Below are positions 20,374 through 25,546 of a stretch of 25,546 nt of DNA, in pieces. Source of the stretch: Chromera velia (Eukaryota > Sar > Chromeraceae); assembly GCA_018398765.1 (NCBI GenBank), contig JAHBMJ010001286.1:2473-28018 (forward strand), given 5' to 3'. A program made the translations under genes and the position numbers. Every line of letters begins with the position of its first letter. Position 1 is the stretch's first letter. Under the pieces are notes generated by a model, which made no database searches, was not told where the DNA came from, and saw nothing but the letters and a program-made list of their open reading frames with translations.

Positions 20374-21093
20374 AGGGTCTTAGACTTCTACGTCTTGTAC
20401 TGCGTTTGAGACTGGTTCCGATGTCGGGACATGAAGAAGCGTGCATCCTGATCACCATCCATCACCATCCAGGCTCCACCAACCTGTGACATGTCAAATT
20501 TTTGACACGCTACAGATAGGAAGGCAGGCTTGCATGCATCCTGATGGACACGTACGGGGCTGCATAGGCACCGGCCGGTCTTCTGGGAAAGAACAGACTT
20601 GCATACAGAATGAATGTCCATGAAATGCGATCGACTTGGACGATTCACTTTAAATTCACCCGATCGGCTCTCTCCCGGGCCCCATTCATTCTTTGAGACG
20701 AATGCCACCGTGAATTGTCGAGCCTTTAGAATGGACATCTTTTCTGAGAGTCATGTTATACGACCGACCATGGAGTATGACAGATACAGTACTCGTGTGA
20801 ATGCTCTCTCTCTCGGGATGCGTTCCAACACGACACCCACTTTCATTTGCCGCAAAATGGATACATCGGAAAAAATTTTCATTCAACTGACAATTAAGCA
20901 GAAGATTGATTCTCTTTTTTCCTCTCAAATGCAACAAGAAAACAGTGATCGAAGGGCGGGTGCTTTCTTTTCAGAAAGAAAACTGCATGACTGCATGAGA
21001 CCTTCCGGTCTCGTCCTCACTCACTCTCGCATGCAAGTTTGCACGCTTCGCCATAAAGAATTTTCAAGCTGCAACTGCTCTGCCTGGATTTCT

Positions 21094-21096
<3 letters not shown>

Positions 21097-21125
<29 letters not shown>
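21097..21125 (+). repeat. (TC)n microsatellite
   Basis: An uninterrupted tc run lies just 3' of the LPMO gene's stop codon. Confidence 0.85.
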
Positions 21126-21129
<4 letters not shown>

Positions 21130-21161
21130 GTCTCTGCCAGGCTGACGTCTTATGCATCAGT

Positions 21162-23238
21162 TCACTTGGAAGAGAGCAGAGTTCTCCTTGCAGGCTTAGT
21201 GCAGGGGTGATCCTCCCACTCCGCAAATGCGCTCTCGCAGGCAGACTCGGAGGTGAAAGGAGACGGCCAGTCGACCTCAATGCACTCGCAGAGGGGAGCG
21301 AAGGACCCGGAGGAAGATTGGACTCCGGTCTCGAAGGAGAACATGAAGTACTTCACGGGCTCCGGGGCAGGAGGAGCCGTGGTGGTGGGAGCAGCGCCAG
21401 GGGTGGTCGTCGTGCTCGGGGGCGCGGTGGTTGTGGAAGGCGCCTCTGTAGTGGTAGTTGTAGGAGCGCTGGTGGTGGTTGTAGGTGTCGTGGTGGTTGG
21501 TGTGGTTGTGGTGGGAGGAGCGGTGGTGGTTGTGGTTGTTGTTGTTGTTGTGGGGTAAGGCGTCGTAGTGGGGGTGGTGGTCGGATAAGGCGCCGTGGGA
21601 GGGACGCACTGTGGGGGGGCGCACTGAGAGAACCACGGGTTTCCGTACACGCACTCAGAACCAGCCTCGCAGCAGGTCGGGCCATCCCATCCCATTCCTC
21701 CGCACTGTTCCCACATCATCGAGCAGGTACCGGGATAGCCTGGAGCACTGGTCGTCGTGGTGGTGGGTGCTGCGGTAGTGGTTTCAGCTTCAGTTATCGT
21801 GCTTGTGGTGGTAGTTGTGGTGGTGGGGGCAGGCGTAGTGGGGGGCACGCACTGTGAGTACCAGGGATTGCCGACTACGCACTCAGATCCGGACTCACAG
21901 CAGATGGGGCCGGTCCATCCCTGCCCCCCGCACTGGCCCCAGAGAGACGCACAGGAGCCGTCCCCTCCTCCAGCAGCCTCTGTAGTGGTGGTGGTCGGGG
22001 AGGACGGAGGAGCAGTCGGGATGATGGTGGGGACGGGGGCGCCATCTCTGGTGATGGAAATGTCAGCACAGTTCCAGAACTCCTCGGTGTACGTGTTCTT
22101 GGTCAGGCAGTCTCCAAGGTTCTGCACCCACCAGTCTTCAGCTGCAGTCAGTTCAGAATCATCAGATCATCCTATTGACGTCATCCGTGTATGCATGCAG
22201 ACAACAAGAAAGAAAGGAAGAGTGCCGCATGAGGAGCTCAGCTAAACAGATATCCGAGTCGGCGGAACCAGTGAACAGAGATGTTGATGCACAGAAAGGG
22301 TCGATTATTCGAGATGAGGCACGGAAAGGTGTTGATTGCACGCCGATGCAGGCACAGAACGAGCGAGAAAGAGTCAACAGACCTGGGCAGTCGGGAAACT
22401 CTTTGACTGTCGCGAAGTACTCCTGACGGTAGCCGATGGGGTTACACCTGTTTGCCTCCCACCAGTACCACTGCAAAACGCAGTGTTCGCACTCGATGTC
22501 GGGCAGGTAGTACTGCATCCTGGTCGTTTGGGCACTTGTGAAGTGCTCCTTGTACCCGTTCGCAACTGACTGCTCGACATGGTCACGGGCACACGGGGGC
22601 TCCAGATAATATCGCCCGGGGTAGAGGGGGTCGACTGGAGAGATCTCGCCGTCGATGGGAACTCTTCTGAGGGGGTGCTTGTTGAAGCACGCCTGCTCGA
22701 GCCTTCCTGAGGGGTCGGGAAGATCTCTCACATCACACAGGAAGAACTCATAGTGGCCTCTGTGGTGTGCAGTGATGACGACCTCAATGTCGATGATGCC
22801 TCCAGACTTGTACACAGACGCCGAAGGGACGGCATAGTTGGTAACGTCCTGGTCGAATCTGGCATCAGAACCGTCGCGAGTCTGCCCAGGGTCTCCGCAC
22901 ATCCCGTGCCTCTTTGCAATGCTGGGCGGCTCAAGCACAGTACCAATCTCCGAAACTGCGCCGCCCACAATGAGTTTGTCGATGGGGAATTCCCCTGACT
23001 CGATGCCGTACTGGGCGTTCACTGCGGGATCCTCATAGGCGATTTGACGAGCACTCACGGCGTCAGGACCTCCTGACTGCAAACAGTGGGGGCAGTACTC
23101 AGGCTGGGCCCCTTCCCAGCCTTCAAAATTGCGGGCAAAGATACTGCGAGAAGGGGGAGTTGCAACGTAGCCATGGCCGGCAACTCCTGCGAACAGTCCG
23201 GCTGAAGCAACAGCGGCGGACAACAGTCTACCTGACAT
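21162..23238 (-). CDS. Secreted AA15-like lytic polysaccharide monooxygenase with two CBM1 modules
   Basis: There are two exons: 23238-22383, and 22141-21162 ending in TGA. The intron is 241 nt (cccag|gtctgt ... gactgcag|ct), phase 1. The product is 611 aa. It is a copper enzyme that cleaves crystalline polysaccharide oxidatively outside the cell. A signal peptide (1-21, ending AGVAG) exposes His22 ([13 protein letters not shown]), the N-terminal brace histidine. The second is His159 in [19 protein letters not shown] at 114-118 and a Cys-rich close ([13 protein letters not shown], 248-260; CADI, 310-313) fit AA15 LPMOs. Then come a Thr/Pro linker, CBM1 at 349-383, a Thr linker, CBM1 at 425-459, a long Thr-rich linker and an unrecognised ~66-residue tail with four Cys. 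CBM1 points to cellulose, perhaps self-wall remodelling. It is divergent to a histidine kinase. Confidence 0.88.
21366..21605 (-). repeat. Thr/Pro-rich linker encoded by a GT-rich minisatellite
   Basis: About 80 residues, almost all Thr with Pro/Ala/Ser, lie between the second CBM1 and the C-terminal tail. On the + strand the DNA is gtggtggttgt-type repeats. It is a likely O-glycosylated spacer, and a region where length is expected to vary between strains. Confidence 0.75.
21621..21725 (-). other. Second CBM1 cellulose-binding module of the LPMO
   Basis: Residues 425-459 repeat the signature ([26 protein letters not shown]), with Phe in place of the final Tyr. It is close enough to the first copy to suggest internal duplication. 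Confidence 0.93.
21849..21953 (-). other. First CBM1 cellulose-binding module of the LPMO
   Basis: Residues 349-383 show the full fungal-type signature: [13 protein letters not shown], GPICC, then C and NPWYSQC. The flat aromatic face (W353 side, W379, Y380) and paired cysteines are present. Confidence 0.93.
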
Positions 23239-23882
23239 TCTGTGAATAGAGTGTTGCGCGGCTAGAGTCGGACGCTTGTTGTTCGAGAGAGGAGCAGGTG
23301 GGGAACTCTTAGTTTGAGAAGTGATTCAACGACTGTTTGAAACGTGCTTCCGACGACTGTAAAGCCCAGCGCTGTTTGTTTGGCTGCCTATGCACTGTTG
23401 CACGATATGTTGCACGTATGAGCATATGCAACAGCAATGCATGGAATCGTGTAGACGGCGTCGCGCATGCAGACGCTCAAAATACGTGTATCTTCAAGTG
23501 CCCCGCGCCGCCGCGCGCGTGCACGCGCGCATGCAGCCCCGGCCGCTTTCCGGGATCTTTCGATCCGCTGCGGAGCTGGGGCCGCGACCATGCCGCGACC
23601 GCGAGCTATCTGATCCAATTTAGCATTCAATCCAAGTGTGGTGAATTCTGAGATGTTCAGAGAGGACAGACTTACGATATACTTACAATGCTAGTGACCT
23701 AGAGTATGTGCTGTCATATGCACTCAGACGCCGTCTTTGCGTGCGTCGAGCTGCTTCGTATCCAGAATTTTCAGTTGACGTTATCATTGATTCAGTCTGT
23801 TTTTCGGCGTCTCGCGTAAGTCTCCGCCTATATCTCCCGGGTCACTTTGTTTGTCTCGTGCGCCTGGAAGACAAGGCAGAAG
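23239..23882. promoter_or_regulatory. Divergent promoter region between LPMO (-) and histidine kinase (+)
   Basis: This 644-bp region holds TGTTGCA/TGCAACA words at 23394-23434, a CG-rich gccgccgcgcgcgtgcacgcgcgc tract (23507-23530) and the gcatgcagccccgg word (23529-23542) shared with the palindrome region at 141-176. Its make-up parallels 5583-5702. The ATG at 23883 has a strong start context (aagATGg). Confidence 0.5.
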
Positions 23883-25054
23883 ATGGAGACAAGACGGGCA
23901 CACCCGACGCCAAGGAACGGTGAGGGGCGAGAGAGTCTTCCCTCAAGCTTCGAGGAATGGCGCATCGACGCTGTGAAACAACAGTTGGCACGCGCCAACA
24001 AGACCATTCTTTTCGGGTTCCTCTTTATCTGCGTCGCCGCCCTCCCAAAGGCTATATGGGATGCTGCCCAGCCAGAAGCCGCCCCCTTCTTTTCCTATTT
24101 GTTTGTTGCCTACATCATCATTGACTTGGTCGTCCTCGGAGTGCTTTTGTCCCCTTGGCTTCGTGCGCGTCCATATCAGATGCTGGAGAAATACCTGATC
24201 TTCGTCCTTTTCGTCTTTTTGGTTCTCAATAACGTGTGGCCGCTCGTGGCCTTCAGAGCAGTGACCTCGAGACAGGGGTACATCGCAACTCACTGCATTG
24301 ATGGTCTGGTGTTTCCCATCATTTTCTCTTTGTTCGATTTGCACCCAACAGCAAATCTTTTCCTTCTCGTCACTCACGGAACCATATGGGCTGGGGTTCA
24401 CTCCTGGCTGACCGACTTTGACGCACAGGATTTCGGTAGCACAACCTGCTACCTTCTTGTCGGCCTGATGTTCTGCGGGACAAATGCATCGGGACGGTTG
24501 GGGACGCTGAGAGACAGTTTCGACATGACCGCTTTAAAGCAGGAGGCTGAAGAGGGGTATAGGCGCTTTCTGTCAGTTTCAGCTTTGCTTCACCTGTTTG
24601 TCTCTCGCTTTCTTTATCCGCACCGCTCCAGGTCTTCACAGATAAGAAAGAGATCGAATGTCCCGATTTTTTCGTTAATGGCGTCTGTTGTTTCTTTCTA
24701 CTCTTCCTGCGACGACTCCTTCTCTTCCACTTCTTTTTTCATCGCATCAGCCCTTTCGCCTTGGTTGCCGTCAATTCTTGCATCGGTTCTCGGTAGCCGG
24801 AGAGACATGCAGATGGTGAGAGGAAAGGAAAGAACGGAAAGGAAAGAGAGACGAACAGGCGACCTTCAGAGAGACTAACAAAGGCACCCGCACACAGAGA
24901 AATACAGGGGCAGAAGGACGCGAATGCGGTAGAGAGATAATCGGACGCAACATACTGTGCCCGCCGCTCCTCCTCCTGATTTGCTTTCTTCAAGGTTGTT
25001 TCTCAGATCGTGTCGCGTTTCTGACCTCCGTCCGTCCGTCCGTCCCTCCCCGTG

Positions 25055-25089
<35 letters not shown>

Positions 25090-25092
25090 AGA

Positions 25093-25123
<31 letters not shown>

Positions 25124-25185
25124 GTGAGTCTGTCTATGTTTTTGTGCGTGCATGTGTGTGTATATGTGTCTGTGTGTAAGAGAGA

Positions 25186-25255
<70 letters not shown>

Positions 25256-25546
25256 ACGCAGATCGTACATGATGCACGAGATGAGGAACCCCATCGGAGG
25301 GGCGATGTTCCTTCTAGACGATCTGGAGCACACCAACCGTCGGGTTCTGATGACAACGAAAGCGCGTAGTGCAAAGACAGGAAAGGGAATGGGGGGGGGG
25401 ACGGGGAGGGGCACGAAGGGTAGTAGTTCGAGCGGGCTCTCCCGCAGAAGCCTCACAACTGCACCTGAGTTTTGGGGTAGAGAGCTGAAGGAAAAGGGGG
25501 GAGGGGCACAGCTGCTACTTCCGGTGCCTGCCAGGGCTTCGAATGG
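23883..25546 (+). CDS. Multi-pass membrane sensor histidine kinase, 3' end beyond window
   Basis: Exon 1 is 23883-24571 and exon 2 starts at 25262 and is open to the window end (324 residues seen). The donor ttct|gtcagt and acceptor tacgcag both give phase 2. The N-terminal ~35 residues are polar, then about six hydrophobic helices follow (roughly 41-59, 69-90, 104-124, 139-152, 156-175, 188-201). A cytosolic helix (MTALKQEAEEGYRRFL) then runs straight into SYMMHEMRNPIGGAMFLL, a HisKA H-box with the phospho-accepting His235 (25275-25277). The join recreates the usual ..FLxxMxHExRxP linker, which supports the splice. After LLDDLEHTNR comes a Gly/Ser/Lys low-complexity insert. The ATPase and any receiver domain should lie beyond the window. 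The ligand is unknown. An upstream TTG at 23847 was not chosen. Confidence 0.8.
24572..25261 (+). other. Intron 1 of the histidine kinase gene, microsatellite-rich
   Basis: The 690-nt intron begins GTCAGT and ends gcgtacgcag. It holds (TCCG)n at 25028-25043, (TA)n at 25055-25081, GT-rich repeats at 25094-25125, (CT)n at 25188-25223 and (GT)n at 25224-25252 next to the acceptor. Confidence 0.7.
25055..25252 (+). repeat. Compound microsatellite (TA)n-(GT)n-(CT)n-(GT)n
   Basis: Successive dinucleotide runs occupy most of these 200 bases in the last part of the histidine kinase intron. They generate Tyr/Ile, Val/Cys and Ser/Leu shadow frames with no coding meaning. Confidence 0.85.

Larger units (their letters stand above)
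19557..21161. other. Tail-to-tail intergenic region
   Basis: This lies between the stop of the giant gene (+) and the stop of the LPMO gene (-). The first half (to ~20330) is AT-rich and contains a foldback element. 20380-21090 has normal composition but no gene I can support; frames at 20388-20738 (-) and 20614-21210 (+) have no recognisable features. A (TC)n tract fills 21097-21125. Confidence 0.5.

Noticed and set aside
20614-21210. 198-residue + strand frame between the giant gene and the LPMO gene
   Set aside because: It has an ATG but runs through a (TC)n tract into antisense LPMO sequence and shows no domain, signal peptide or splice logic. The 116-residue minus frame at 20388-20738 is equally unsupported.
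21126-21857. Gly/Val/Arg-rich + strand frames over the LPMO linker
   Set aside because: They are shadows of the Thr-rich repeat coding on the minus strand; the CBM1 signatures fix the true frame.
24600-24735. Protein-like frame (VFTDKKEIECPDFFVNG) after the histidine kinase membrane exon
   Set aside because: Using it would need a very short upstream intron in phase 0. The direct GTCAGT donor at 24572 joins in phase to the H-box exon and recreates the expected kinase linker.
25052-25369. Frames of Tyr/Ile, Val/Cys or Ser/Leu repeats near the window end
   Set aside because: They are translations of dinucleotide microsatellites inside the kinase intron.

Overview
This looks like nuclear DNA from an intron-rich, moderately GC-balanced protist. 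The most likely source is a chromerid or another photosynthetic alveolate such as Chromera velia. That is an inference from gene style: many short exons, introns of about 110-500 bp with GT..(t/g)CAG ends and frequent GTCAGT donors, divergent gene pairs, microsatellite-filled introns, the standard code, and a cellulose-acting enzyme beside a plant/alga-type membrane histidine kinase. No database search was possible. I see no bacterial operon structure, tRNA, rRNA or CRISPR array.

Layout. 1-472: promoter-like sequence with a perfect 14-bp palindrome. 473-2340: a poorly resolved + strand locus with hydrophobic reading frames (best piece 1459-2172), possibly a degraded or multi-exon membrane-protein gene. 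2341-3903: no gene; 3086-3880 is strikingly AT-rich. 3904-5238 (-): a single-exon type II membrane glycosyltransferase of the GT32/OCH1-like fold whose DXD metal/sugar motif is replaced. 5239-6210: divergent promoter. 6211-19556 (+): one very large gene that I could thread through 25 exons with matching phases and consensus splice sites into a ~2,163-residue protein. It has a signal peptide, a long acidic coiled-coil N-terminus, a hydrophobic helical middle, a Cys-containing region and a basic C-terminus, and I recognise no known domain. 19557-21161: tail-to-tail intergenic DNA holding a ~560-bp foldback element. 21162-23238 (-): a two-exon secreted lytic polysaccharide monooxygenase (AA15-like) with two fungal-type CBM1 cellulose-binding modules on Thr-rich linkers. 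23239-23882: a second divergent promoter, built from the same motifs as the first. 23883-25546 (+): the 5' part of a multi-pass membrane sensor histidine kinase; its H-box lies in a second exon after an intron full of microsatellites, and the gene runs off the window.

How the genes relate. Three of the four confident products are secreted or membrane proteins, so secretory/cell-surface biology is a loose common theme, with cellulose (wall) remodelling by the LPMO. The two divergent gene pairs share promoter-like elements (TGTTGCA repeats plus CG-rich GCGCGC tracts). No shared pathway is demonstrated. The most novel items are the giant lineage-specific secretory protein, the LPMO-CBM1-CBM1 architecture with an unrecognised Cys-containing tail, and the DXD-less glycosyltransferase.
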